NCBI GenBank assembly: GCA_031549115.1
Contig: JAVBQJ010000159.1
Location: 1-35,407 of the forward strand
Direction: 5' to 3'
Length of the DNA: 35,407 nt
DNA from: JAVBQJ01 sp031549115
GTDB lineage: Bacteria; Verrucomicrobiota; Lentisphaeria; Victivallales; Victivallaceae
Position 1 is the stretch's first letter. Every line of letters begins with the position of its first letter. Made by a program: the position numbers and the translations under genes. This document shows, piece after piece, positions 16,194 through 24,866 of this stretch. The notes beneath the pieces were generated by a model. The model worked only from the letters and a program-made list of their open reading frames with translations. It searched no databases and had not been told where the DNA came from.

Positions 16194-16868
16194 ATGAAAC
16201 GAGCAAACTATTTTACACTGATTGAGCTCCTGGTCGTGATCGCCATCATCGCGATTCTGGCCAGCATGCTGCTGCCGGCATTGTCGAAAGCGCGCGCGGC
16301 GGCACAGGCGATCAAGTGCATCAACAACCTCAAGCAACAGGGGTTGGCGTTCACGATGTATACCAATGATTACGACGACATGATGCCCTATGGCGATGCC
16401 TCCGGCGCCCAGGCCGATTTCCGTTATCAGATTGTGGTGCCGGAGCACTCCGGGATGCCGTATTGGAAAGATGTCAACGCGACGTTGATCGTGCCGGGCG
16501 GCGTCTGGGCCTGTCCGGCCGGAACGACCGCGAAGACCTCCGGTTACGCCTATGATTTCGGCTTCAACAATGTACTGTCCGGGAAGAAAATCAGCAATTT
16601 GCAGGGGATTCTCAACGCCATTCCCGAAACCGGCGGACTTTCGAAAAGCCTGGGGCCGAGCGCAACCCCGTTGATGATGGACTGCGACGACCAGAATCTG
16701 GTGTTTTTCGACGCCAAGCCGTATACGCAGAACAAGTTCTCGCTCCGCCACAGCCAGCGGCAGAATGTACTGTATCTGGATGGACACAGCGCTTCGATGA
16801 ACCATGTCTTCGACGACACCAACCAGTACAGCTCCGCTCCGTTCCTGTTCGGCGAAGTCGTATATTGA
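16194..16868 (+). CDS. Prepilin-type protein with H-X9-DG motif
   Basis: A 224-residue protein. The prepilin N-terminus FTLIELLVVIAIIAILASML, preceded by a short basic leader, is followed by LPALSKARAAAQAIKCINNLKQQGLAF. Near the C-terminus the processing-associated H-X9-DG motif is exact (His186, then Asp196-Gly197 in RHSQRQNVLYLDGH). Family members are thought to be processed by prepilin peptidase and displayed at the cell envelope. This copy is the first gene of an operon with secreted and cytoplasmic glycan enzymes, under a consensus promoter and a putative sugar-responsive operator. A role in binding or sensing the glycan is plausible but unproven. AAGGA lies upstream of the start. Confidence 0.9.
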   Translation: MKRANYFTLIELLVVIAIIAILASMLLPALSKARAAAQAIKCINNLKQQGLAFTMYTNDYDDMMPYGDASGAQADFRYQIVVPEHSGMPYWKDVNATLIVPGGVWACPAGTTAKTSGYAYDFGFNNVLSGKKISNLQGILNAIPETGGLSKSLGPSATPLMMDCDDQNLVFFDAKPYTQNKFSLRHSQRQNVLYLDGHSASMNHVFDDTNQYSSAPFLFGEVVY

Positions 16869-16873
16869 GAATA

Positions 16874-17035
16874 ATACCAATTTGCAATCATAAGGTTTGT
16901 AACTGCCTTGGTCTTGCGGGCAGAAATTCGGCTTGACTCGTTGCCGTTACCTCTGGAGAGCGGCAGCTCATCAAACCAAATTTCAGCTCCACAATACCGG
17001 CGGCAGTTACTAACCCTTAGATTGCGCATTGGTAT
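16874..17035. mobile_element. MITE-like inverted-repeat element
   Basis: A 162-bp element bounded by imperfect 34-bp terminal inverted repeats (16874-16907 and 17002-17035) that begin ATACCAAT and end ATTGGTAT. About 27 of 34 bases pair if one-base offsets are allowed. The outermost bases are TA-rich, which would fit a TA-type target, but I cannot prove a target duplication. There is no transposase inside. It sits between the prepilin-like gene and the large hydrolase gene and may affect read-through or message stability as a long stem-loop. Confidence 0.6.
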
Positions 17036-17082
17036 AAGCGCCGGCGAATCGATTTTCACGCTGCGCCAGGGAGTTGGATGAA

Positions 17083-20000
17083 ATGAATAAATTAAGCATA
17101 TTGGCAGCGTCGGTTTTCGCCGGACTTTGTCTGGTTGGCGCCGCTCCGGTCTGGGAGCTGGAGCGGCCGTTTACCGGCGGAGCCGCCGGGGAAGAGCTCT
17201 CCGTACCCATCGTCGGCAGCTTCCCGGCCCGGTCCGGCAGCGTGACCGCCCGGTTCCGGCTGAATCGCGACATGCCGGCCGGAGAGCAGGCGGCGAATCT
17301 CTTCGATTATCTGGCGACGCCGGAGTATTATGACCGGCTGCTGCTGCGCGTACTCCACAACCCCAAGGGGGGGTATTTCATCGAATTCACCGCCTGCGAA
17401 ACCGACCGGGGGCGCTATGCCGGGTATCACCTGCGTTATCCGGCGGAGCTCGTGCCGAACGAGTGGCACACCGTCGGAATCGCGTGGGAAAAGGTCAACT
17501 CCGGCGAAGCGGATGCTTCGTTGAAATTGTATTTCGACGGCACCCTGGTGGAGGAGCTGTCGAACTTCGAATTGAGCATCAAGGATAACGCGACGCACTT
17601 TTTCGCCGGCGGCGTTCACCCGCCGTTTCCGGGGACCGCGTCCAATATTTTGCAGGTGGAGAAGCTCACGCTCTGGCCGGAGGCGCTTTCTCCGGCGGAA
17701 TTCCATGCGTTTGCCGGCCTCAAAACGGAAGCGCCGGCACCAGCCGCGTCGCTGCGCGTCGGCAAAGCATCCGGCATTGTCATCGATGGCGTATGGGAGG
17801 AGGCGGAGTGGAAAGACACGGCTGCGGCTTCCCCCTTCGTATTGCGCCGTCAGGGCTCGTTTGCTCCCTATGACACCGATCTGCGCCTGGCGCATGCGGA
17901 CGGGAAGCTCTATATCGGCTGGCGCGCCGCCACGGACGGGGAACCGCTGGCAAAAAATCGCGCCCATGACGGTCCGTTGTGGTACGACGATTCCATCGAG
18001 CTATTGTTCTCCGCCGACGGCAAGGATGTCGTTCACGTGATCTGCAATCCGCTGGACGCAATTTACGACGAGCGCTCCGGGGATGGCGGGGGAAGCTACG
18101 CGCCGGAGTGGGACGGCGTCTGGAACTACCGGTCGCGCTATGAAGACAAGGTATGGACCGGAGAGTTGGAAATCGACCTGGCCGCCAACAAGTTACCGGC
18201 GATTCGCGAGGGGACGGTGTGGCGCTTCAACGCGGTGCGCAACGGTTTCAGCCCCCAGATGGAGAGCTCCTGGACGCTTTCTCCGGCCGGAAGCATCAAA
18301 GAGGCGGATCGGCTCGGATGGATCGGTTTCGTCGACGCTTTGCCGCATGTCCGCATTGCCGCGTTGCCGGAGTTCTTCCCGGGGACCGCGTCATTGGCGC
18401 TGGAGTTGGCGGGGGGGGTTGAAACGAAAGTGGAATTCGTGCTGGCGAATGCGGAGCGGCAATGGTGCTCCAGCCGCCGCTTTCCCGCCTCCGAATCCGG
18501 TGTCCGCAGCTTCGCGGTCACTATTCCTTCGAGCGGCGATTACACCGGCGAGGTGACGGTCACGGCGGCCGGGACGGGGATGATTTTGCGCCGTCCCTTT
18601 GCCGTGCATGTGGAGCAACCGTTGGTTCTGGAGCTGAATTTGGGCTCGCCGCTGGAAACGGTCACGGCCACGGCGGATCTCTCGCGGATCGACACGCCGT
18701 TTGCGGCCGCGCGCGTCCGGCTCCTGGACGCGCAGGATATGACGCTGGCGGAGGAAATGCTGCCGGGCCGGGGCGGAAGCTGTACCTTTGCACTGGAGTC
18801 ATTGCCGGAGGGCGACTATGCGGCGGTGCTCGAGTTAGTGGACGCGTCGGGGCTGGTGACGGCGCAGCGGCGGCAACGCTTTCACCGCTATGTACGGCCG
18901 GAGCATATCTCCAACGCCGCCGGGCGCGATACCGCCTGGCAGCATTGGACTCCGGTGGAGCGCCGGGACGGGAGTATTTTCACCTGGAACCGGGAATACC
19001 GCTTCGACGGGACGATTTTTCCGGCGCAAATGATCTCCGCCGGGCGGGAATTGCTCCGGGGGACGCCGGAATTTCAATACCGGGTCGGCGATGAAAATAA
19101 AGTTTTGAGCGCCGCGCAGGTGCGCTGCGTTTCGGAGACGCCGGAGCAAGTGGTGCTGGCGCTGGACGGCGCCAATGAGTATTTGCAGGTATCCGGCACC
19201 GTCGCCATCGAATACGACGGCGCGCTGCTCTATGAACTGCATTTCCTGCCCGGGCACGATCGGATCCGGGACTTCGCGCTGCGCATTCCGCTGGCGCCGG
19301 ATTCGGCGCAGATGGTGCTCGAAGGCACCGAACACACCTTTCGAACGGAAAAAAACGTCATCGGGAAGTCCGGTTGGCAGCGGAAAATGCCGTTCCAATT
19401 CAAGTTCGGTGTCGGCAACGGGGATCGCGCACTCTATTGGTTCATCGAGTCGGATCGCGGCTGGCAGCCGTATGGCCGCGACGATACCGTGACCGTGACC
19501 CGTACCGATGACGCCGTCGAAGTCAAACTTCAGGTGGTGGCCGGCGAACATGCGTTGGGCGCCGCCAGTTGGAACTGCGGCTTCATCGCCACGCCGGTCA
19601 AGCCGGTCGACTTCGATCTGGACTCGCTCCGGGTGGTTCACGCTTGGCCGGGGGGGCCCTACTTCAGCAGCGATCCGGCAAATTACCGCCAATTCCATAT
19701 CGGCGAGGCGTATGAGCTTGGCGCCCGGGTCATCGTGCTGCACGAATTCTGGCCGCTCTTCTATGGCGGCAGCGAACCGGTCAACCCGGAGGATCTGAAG
19801 CGTTTCGTCAACGAGGCGCATGCTCTGGGAATGCGCGTGGTGCTTTACCGCAGCCACCTGGCCAATACCGCCGAGCCTTCGCAGGGGTACTTCAACCGGA
19901 GCTGGCTTGCCTACCCCATTGTCGCTTATGTCAGCAGCGAATCGCGGCCGCACACCGACGGCGTCACCCGTTGTCCGGAGGGCGAAGAGTTCGTCGATTA

Positions 20001-20886
20001 CAGCGTCGGCGTGAACGAAGCGCTGCTGTTGGAATACGACCTTGACGGCTTTTATTACGACATCGCCGCCAACCCCTGCGCCAACGGCAGCCACGGCTGC
20101 GGTTACTCCGGCGCGGAGACCACGGAACCGACGCCCGGTTCCGTGCTCACCATCGGCATGGACACGCTGGAGCACGCGCCGAACCCCTACGCCGGGCGGC
20201 GCGTCACCTGGCCCTTGGTCAAGGAGCGGGAATTCTGGCAGAGGATGTACAATATGGTGCATGAACACCGCGGTGAACGCGGGCTGGTGATCGCGCATGT
20301 CAGTTGGGCGACCGACGCGATCTATTGCGGCTTCAGCGACTCGGTTTGCCACTCGGAGTTTTCCGCCTGTTACTGGGACGGCCGGACGCTGCCGACGCCG
20401 GAGGAGTACCGGTGCTTCTTCTCCAAACGCCTCTGGGGATTGCCGGGCAACTATTTGTGCTATCAACCGGCGCAGCGTTCGCTGTTGGGCATGGCGTTGC
20501 TCCACCAGGAGAGCTATTGGATGAAGACATACGGCAACAATTCGGCGTTCGACGAGGAAAATTACGGCCCACTCCGGAAGCTCTGGGGCATCCTGGAGGA
20601 GTTCGGCGTGGACGAAGCGCAGTGGCACGGCTATTACGATGAACCCCCTGAGCTGGCCGTGACCGGAAACAACTGCCTCCGGAGCTTCTGGAGCAAGCCG
20701 GACAAATCTCTGGTGGTCGTCGCCAATGTCGGCAATACCGAAGCGGCCGCCGTCACGCTATCGGCGCCCGGTTTTCGCCGCGCCGTCGACCGCTGGCGCG
20801 GCGACCGGCAACTGGAGCCGGCCGGAGACGAATTCCGATTCACCCTGGCGCCGCAGGAATTTACCTTGATTGAAGTACAACGTTAA
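17083..20886 (+). CDS. Large secreted multidomain protein: LamG-like, CBM9-like and putative glycoside hydrolase
   Basis: A 1267-residue protein with a signal peptide (MNKLSILAASVFAGLCLVGA). A concanavalin/LamG-like region (about 25-215) contains FRLNRDMPAGEQ and VPNEWHTVGIAWEK. A CBM9-like domain follows (about 230-420), with IDGVWEEAEWKDTA and the family's WYDDSIELLFSADG and WRFNAVRNG-type segments. After beta-rich linkers, the C-terminal 430 residues form a putative TIM-barrel hydrolase: GARVIVLHEFWPLFYGG, GMRVVLYRSH, LDGFYYDIAANPC, GLVIAHVSW. It ends in a beta domain (VTLSAPGFRRAVDRW). The barrel resembles GH123/DUF6067-like proteins only loosely, so the substrate is unknown. The start at 17083 is chosen over 17074 because GGAG lies at the right distance. 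It is followed 22 bp later by the GH130 gene. Confidence 0.75.
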   Translation: MNKLSILAASVFAGLCLVGAAPVWELERPFTGGAAGEELSVPIVGSFPARSGSVTARFRLNRDMPAGEQAANLFDYLATPEYYDRLLLRVLHNPKGGYFIEFTACETDRGRYAGYHLRYPAELVPNEWHTVGIAWEKVNSGEADASLKLYFDGTLVEELSNFELSIKDNATHFFAGGVHPPFPGTASNILQVEKLTLWPEALSPAEFHAFAGLKTEAPAPAASLRVGKASGIVIDGVWEEAEWKDTAAASPFVLRRQGSFAPYDTDLRLAHADGKLYIGWRAATDGEPLAKNRAHDGPLWYDDSIELLFSADGKDVVHVICNPLDAIYDERSGDGGGSYAPEWDGVWNYRSRYEDKVWTGELEIDLAANKLPAIREGTVWRFNAVRNGFSPQMESSWTLSPAGSIKEADRLGWIGFVDALPHVRIAALPEFFPGTASLALELAGGVETKVEFVLANAERQWCSSRRFPASESGVRSFAVTIPSSGDYTGEVTVTAAGTGMILRRPFAVHVEQPLVLELNLGSPLETVTATADLSRIDTPFAAARVRLLDAQDMTLAEEMLPGRGGSCTFALESLPEGDYAAVLELVDASGLVTAQRRQRFHRYVRPEHISNAAGRDTAWQHWTPVERRDGSIFTWNREYRFDGTIFPAQMISAGRELLRGTPEFQYRVGDENKVLSAAQVRCVSETPEQVVLALDGANEYLQVSGTVAIEYDGALLYELHFLPGHDRIRDFALRIPLAPDSAQMVLEGTEHTFRTEKNVIGKSGWQRKMPFQFKFGVGNGDRALYWFIESDRGWQPYGRDDTVTVTRTDDAVEVKLQVVAGEHALGAASWNCGFIATPVKPVDFDLDSLRVVHAWPGGPYFSSDPANYRQFHIGEAYELGARVIVLHEFWPLFYGGSEPVNPEDLKRFVNEAHALGMRVVLYRSHLANTAEPSQGYFNRSWLAYPIVAYVSSESRPHTDGVTRCPEGEEFVDYSVGVNEALLLEYDLDGFYYDIAANPCANGSHGCGYSGAETTEPTPGSVLTIGMDTLEHAPNPYAGRRVTWPLVKEREFWQRMYNMVHEHRGERGLVIAHVSWATDAIYCGFSDSVCHSEFSACYWDGRTLPTPEEYRCFFSKRLWGLPGNYLCYQPAQRSLLGMALLHQESYWMKTYGNNSAFDEENYGPLRKLWGILEEFGVDEAQWHGYYDEPPELAVTGNNCLRSFWSKPDKSLVVVANVGNTEAAAVTLSAPGFRRAVDRWRGDRQLEPAGDEFRFTLAPQEFTLIEVQR

Positions 20887-20908
20887 ATTTATGGATAAAA
20901 GGAAGAAA

Positions 20909-21919
20909 ATGAAGCTCACCCGCTACTCCGATCAGCCCGTTCTCGCTCCGAATCCCGCCCATGACTGGGAGGATCTGGTCGTCACCAATCCGGGCGCCTA
21001 TTATGATGAAGATGCCGGCAAGGTCTACATGCTCTATCGCGCCGCCGGCAAGGACCCCCGCTATATCGTTCACCTGGGCCTGGCGGAAAGCACCGACGGC
21101 TATCACTTCACCCGCGCCTCCGACCGGCCGGTGCTTTCGCCCCTGGACGGCTTCGTCGACGGCGGCGGTGTGGAGGACCCGCGTCTGGTGAAGTTCGGCG
21201 AATGGTATTACCTTACCTATGCCTGCCGTCCCTTCGTCAACGGGCAATACTGGCTCCGGCCGGAGGACAAGCCGTACCGTTTCACCCCGGACCCGTCACT
21301 GCCGGTGCCGCTGGGCAACAACGGGATGAACACCGCGATCGCGTTTTCGAAGGATCTGCGCCATTGGACCCGGGCCGGTTTCATCACCGAACCCGAACAC
21401 GAAGACCACGATGTGATTCTGTTTCCGGAAAAGATCCACGACCGCTTTTATTATCTGCATCGTCCGGTATTCGAAACGGAGGTGCCCGGCATCTGGCTCG
21501 CGGACACCGACAATCCGTTGAAGCTGCGCAACTCCCGGAAGCTGGCCATGCCCCGGCACGATTGGGAGGGGCAGAAGATCGGTGGCAACGCGCCGCCGCT
21601 GCGGACCGAAAAAGGGTGGCTGGTGATCTACCACGGCGTCGGCCTGGACGATTACTACCGTCTGGGCGCGCTGCTGCTGGATCTGGAACACCCCGACCGG
21701 GTCATCGGCCGAAGCGCCGAACCGATCTTCGAACCGGAAGCCTGGTACGAAATGGCGGGGTGCCATACCTACAAGGGGGTGGTGTTCCCGTGCGGCAATA
21801 TCGTGATGAACGGAGAGTTGCTGGTTTACTACGGCGCCGCGGACAAATACATCGGGATTGCGCACTGTCCGGTGAACCAATTGCTCGACGCGCTGCTCGA
21901 TTCGGGAGAGGGTAAGTGA
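20909..21919 (+). CDS. GH130-family beta-mannoside phosphorylase/hydrolase
   Basis: A 336-residue enzyme with five-bladed beta-propeller features of family GH130: VTNPGAYYDEDAGKVYMLYRA, FVDGGGVEDPRLVKF, and DHDVILFPEKIHDRFYYLHRP. Repeated strands of the type WLVIYHGVG follow. Known members phosphorolyse or hydrolyse beta-mannosides such as Man-Glc, Man-GlcNAc or manno-oligosaccharides. There is no signal peptide, so it should act in the cytoplasm on imported oligosaccharides. The start at 20909 (MKLTRY) has AAGGAAG just upstream; earlier in-frame ATGs at 20870 and 20891 lack this and would overlap or crowd the previous gene. Its stop overlaps the start of the next gene (TGATG), implying coupled translation. 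GH130 substrate type cannot be set from sequence alone. Confidence 0.88.
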   Translation: MKLTRYSDQPVLAPNPAHDWEDLVVTNPGAYYDEDAGKVYMLYRAAGKDPRYIVHLGLAESTDGYHFTRASDRPVLSPLDGFVDGGGVEDPRLVKFGEWYYLTYACRPFVNGQYWLRPEDKPYRFTPDPSLPVPLGNNGMNTAIAFSKDLRHWTRAGFITEPEHEDHDVILFPEKIHDRFYYLHRPVFETEVPGIWLADTDNPLKLRNSRKLAMPRHDWEGQKIGGNAPPLRTEKGWLVIYHGVGLDDYYRLGALLLDLEHPDRVIGRSAEPIFEPEAWYEMAGCHTYKGVVFPCGNIVMNGELLVYYGAADKYIGIAHCPVNQLLDALLDSGEGK

Positions 21920-23946
21920 TGAAACATACGGATTTCAAGAGCTGTCTGTGGGTGGAGTTGATCGCCTTCGACCACCAGGGGGAGGATATGGGGGTTCAGC
22001 GCTATCTGGACGGTCTCGGCTTTCTCCCGGATGTGCTGTCGATTTTCATGTGGGGCCCGGATTTCGTCCACCTGCATGAGCATCTGGACGAAGACGGCGC
22101 GTTTCCGCCGGATATCGGCTCCTATATGGACATGGATTTCAAGGAGCCGAAGAAGCCGGGGCCGCCGTGGACGAAGTTCCAGCTGCGCAAAGTGGTTCAG
22201 GAGCTTCAGCGCCATGGCGTCAAGGTGCTTTTCTCGATCTTTCCGTTGACGTTGAAAAACCGCTTCCACCGGGAGTGGGCGGTGGATTCCCACCCGGAGG
22301 TCGGCTATCGCTGCATCGGCGGCATGCAACCGGACGTCACGATCGTCAACCCCCTGCGCCACCTGTCCGACGGCCGGCTTTATGAAGACTTCCTCGTCGA
22401 CCAGGTAGCGCTCGTGCTCCGGGATTACGGCTTCGACGGCTGGCACCTGGCGGACGGCTACAACCACAGTTGGTTCCAGTTGTGCCACGCCGATTACTCC
22501 GACGACATGGTCGGGCAGTTCCGCGCGGCCATGAGCGAAGTGCGCCTGCCGGAGGAGTATTGCGCGCCATTGGACGCCAGTGCGGAGCTTTTCGAGGAGC
22601 GGGGGCAATACATTTACCGGGAGCTGCGGCCGGAGTGGATCGAATTTCACCGCATCCGCTTCGAAAGCTATTTGCGCAAAATCGTCACGCGTCTCCACGC
22701 GGAGGGCAAAACGGTCAGCAGCAACACCTGCTGGACGCGCGACCCGGTGGAGGCGCTTTACCGTTATGGCATCGATTACCGCCGCCTGCCGGAGATCGGG
22801 TTGGATTTTCTGGTGGTTGAAACCTGCAGCGCGATGGGAGAGCTGCTGGATTGCGCCTGCCAGGCGCACTTTCCCATCCCGTTTTTCAATGTCATCAAGG
22901 GGACTTCATTGTTGACCCGGGCGGCGGCTCCGGCGGCGGAAATTCTGTTCAACTGCTGTACGCAGGATATCACCGAAGGCTGGTCGGCGCTGCGCCATGC
23001 GCCGGCGTTTCTCGAACGTGAAATCCTCGCCTACAGCAACTTCTACATCTACGGCGCCGACGGCCGCCCGGAGAAGTGCTTCGACGGATTGCAGATTTGC
23101 CTGGCCGCCGATATCGAGCCGTACGAATGGCGTCAGATCCTCGCCAAAGCCGAACTCGGCTTCGCGAGCGAAGCCGTCGGCGTGGACGGCGTGACCCTCT
23201 TGTGGAGCGACGCCATCGTCGACGCGGAGCTGCCGTATTACCTGAAAACGCGCAACAGCTTGACCGCCAATATATTTTATAATCTTCTCGCCGCCGGTCT
23301 TGCTTGTGACGCCACGGTGCGCATTGGGGATCTGGCTCATGTGCATACGCCGCTTCTGGTCATCAATCCGGGGTTGTTGCCGGAGGAGGAGCAGCAGGCG
23401 ATTCGCCGCTACCGGGGTGGAGCGGTATTTCTGATCGGCAACATTGACGGCGATGCGACGCAAATGCAATTCGAGGCGCTCAATTGCGCCGCCGGCTCCG
23501 GTGTGCTTCGCGCCGAAGCGGTTCCTGCCGCGGGGGAGGGCGATCTGCGTAACTTACCCGAGCCGAAAACATTCTTCCACGAGCAGTTTTACCGTGCCAT
23601 ATCGCCGGCGTTTTATGAATACGCCGTGTCGTATCTCAATGCCGCGTCGGCGACTGATGTTGGCATCAACCGGAAATTCAATCTGCCGGACGCGAACTAT
23701 TTCCGTCTGTCCGGCATCGAACGGCCGGACGGCAGCTTCCGTTATTTCGTCTACAACACCTTGCATCGATACATCCTCGGCGCGTTCATCACCGATTGCG
23801 ATGTGAAAAGCATGACGATAGCCAACCATTTTCGCGGCCGCCCGCTCTTCTGGGAGCCGCGACGCGACGGTGAATTCGGCATTCATTGCGAGCTGCGCAT
23901 TCCGCCCCACGGCGTCGGCGTGGTCGATGTGGTCAAGGTGGAATGA
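21919..23946 (+). CDS. Unclassified TIM-barrel glycosidase-like protein
   Basis: A 675-residue cytoplasmic protein without signal peptide. The N-terminal 400 residues look like a (beta/alpha)8 barrel of a glycosidase: LRKVVQELQRHGVKVLFSIFP (strand 2-like), YGFDGWHLADGYNHSWFQ (carrying a conserved-looking Asp), VSSNTCWTRDP, and LDFLVVETCSAMG (with a Glu at a strand end). A Rossmann-like segment follows (HVHTPLLVINPGLLPEEEQQAIRRY), like the amidotransferase-fold domain of GH42-type enzymes. The end is a beta domain closing with PHGVGVVDVVKVE. I cannot assign a GH family. It is translationally coupled to GH130, so it probably works on the same oligosaccharide. Confidence 0.65.
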   Translation: MKHTDFKSCLWVELIAFDHQGEDMGVQRYLDGLGFLPDVLSIFMWGPDFVHLHEHLDEDGAFPPDIGSYMDMDFKEPKKPGPPWTKFQLRKVVQELQRHGVKVLFSIFPLTLKNRFHREWAVDSHPEVGYRCIGGMQPDVTIVNPLRHLSDGRLYEDFLVDQVALVLRDYGFDGWHLADGYNHSWFQLCHADYSDDMVGQFRAAMSEVRLPEEYCAPLDASAELFEERGQYIYRELRPEWIEFHRIRFESYLRKIVTRLHAEGKTVSSNTCWTRDPVEALYRYGIDYRRLPEIGLDFLVVETCSAMGELLDCACQAHFPIPFFNVIKGTSLLTRAAAPAAEILFNCCTQDITEGWSALRHAPAFLEREILAYSNFYIYGADGRPEKCFDGLQICLAADIEPYEWRQILAKAELGFASEAVGVDGVTLLWSDAIVDAELPYYLKTRNSLTANIFYNLLAAGLACDATVRIGDLAHVHTPLLVINPGLLPEEEQQAIRRYRGGAVFLIGNIDGDATQMQFEALNCAAGSGVLRAEAVPAAGEGDLRNLPEPKTFFHEQFYRAISPAFYEYAVSYLNAASATDVGINRKFNLPDANYFRLSGIERPDGSFRYFVYNTLHRYILGAFITDCDVKSMTIANHFRGRPLFWEPRRDGEFGIHCELRIPPHGVGVVDVVKVE

Positions 23947-23977
23947 GTTACAGAAGACACGCTGTACTGGTCGCCCT

Positions 23978-24736
23978 TCATCGCAATGAGGAGGGCGGAA
24001 TGCCTTCGATTTGATGGAATCGCTTGTTGAATTCCTGCGAGCTTCCGTACCCGACCGCCATGGCGATATCTTTGATGCTGCGCGTGGTGCCGGTAATTAA
24101 AAAACGTGCTTTCTCAATCCGGCACCGCATTACATAAGAAGCGATTGTCTGATTGGTGTACTTTTTGAAAAGGCGGCTCAAATGGGTCTGGCTCAGGTTG
24201 TACTTTTTCGCCAGGTAAGCGACATCAAGCGGCCGATCACTGTGCAGATTCAATTCATAGAGCAACCGGCGGATACGCCGGTCGATTGCATTCATTCCGG
24301 TGTCGATATTCTTCAATCGATAAAGCAAAAGCCATATCATATTCTTTGCCGCCTGTTGCCGTTCCGGCGTGCAAGTCAACTGCATCAAATCGACGAGTTC
24401 GTCAAAGGCCGCGGTCCAATAAGGCGGCAATAGCCCGGCGCGAATGACAAAAGGCAGCTCAGGCAACAGAGGAGCTGCAAAATGGGCACAAAGATGGACT
24501 CCTTCCTGCTCCAAAGCATACGTTGTCTTCATTCCGGGCGGAGTTACTGTGACATCCCCCGGCGCAATCTCGTATTCACTGCCGCCGCAGCGGATACGAC
24601 AGGGATAATTATATTGATGCAGCGCATATAAATCTTCAAGCAGATAAACCGTTTCGAAATCACGGTCCTTCAGGCGATAGCGCCCCGAACGCACCACCAG
24701 CCACCCGCTGTCATCCTCTTGCCGCATTTCCTCCAT
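23978..24736 (-). CDS. AraC-family transcription regulator
   Basis: A regulator of about 252 residues. The N-terminal cupin-like sensor region (residues from EDLYALHQYNYPCRI to YEIAPGDVTVTPPGM) is followed by a C-terminal AraC/XylS DNA-binding domain with two helix-turn-helices: LDVAYLAKKYNLSQTHLSRLF and SIKDIAMAVGYGSSQEFNKRF. These proteins usually activate sugar genes in response to a ligand held in the cupin. The frame is open to 24808. I choose the ATG at 24736 (MEEMRQ) because GGGAAAG lies upstream on the minus strand, but this start is uncertain. It is divergent from the URO-D-like gene, its probable target. Its stop lies 31 bp from that of the convergent unclassified glycosidase. Confidence 0.85.
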   Translation of the reverse strand: MEEMRQEDDSGWLVVRSGRYRLKDRDFETVYLLEDLYALHQYNYPCRIRCGGSEYEIAPGDVTVTPPGMKTTYALEQEGVHLCAHFAAPLLPELPFVIRAGLLPPYWTAAFDELVDLMQLTCTPERQQAAKNMIWLLLYRLKNIDTGMNAIDRRIRRLLYELNLHSDRPLDVAYLAKKYNLSQTHLSRLFKKYTNQTIASYVMRCRIEKARFLITGTTRSIKDIAMAVGYGSSQEFNKRFHQIEGIPPSSLR

Positions 24737-24866
24737 GACATATTCTTTCCCATGTTGAATTAATACCACAGATATCCAAAGGAATACTTGCGTTTCATCC
24801 GACCGCATGCATTATATTAAATAAGATAAACCACGATCAGCAAAAAATCAATCAGGGAGAAGCAGA

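Noticed and set aside
16550..17059. 169-codon minus-strand frame overlapping the MITE-like element as a transposase remnant
   Set aside because: Most of it is antisense to the prepilin-like gene, and the part within the element shows no transposase motif.
23972..23997. Hairpin CGCCCT / AGGGCG as a bidirectional terminator between convergent genes
   Set aside because: The 6-bp stem lies largely inside the AraC coding end and has no T run on either side.
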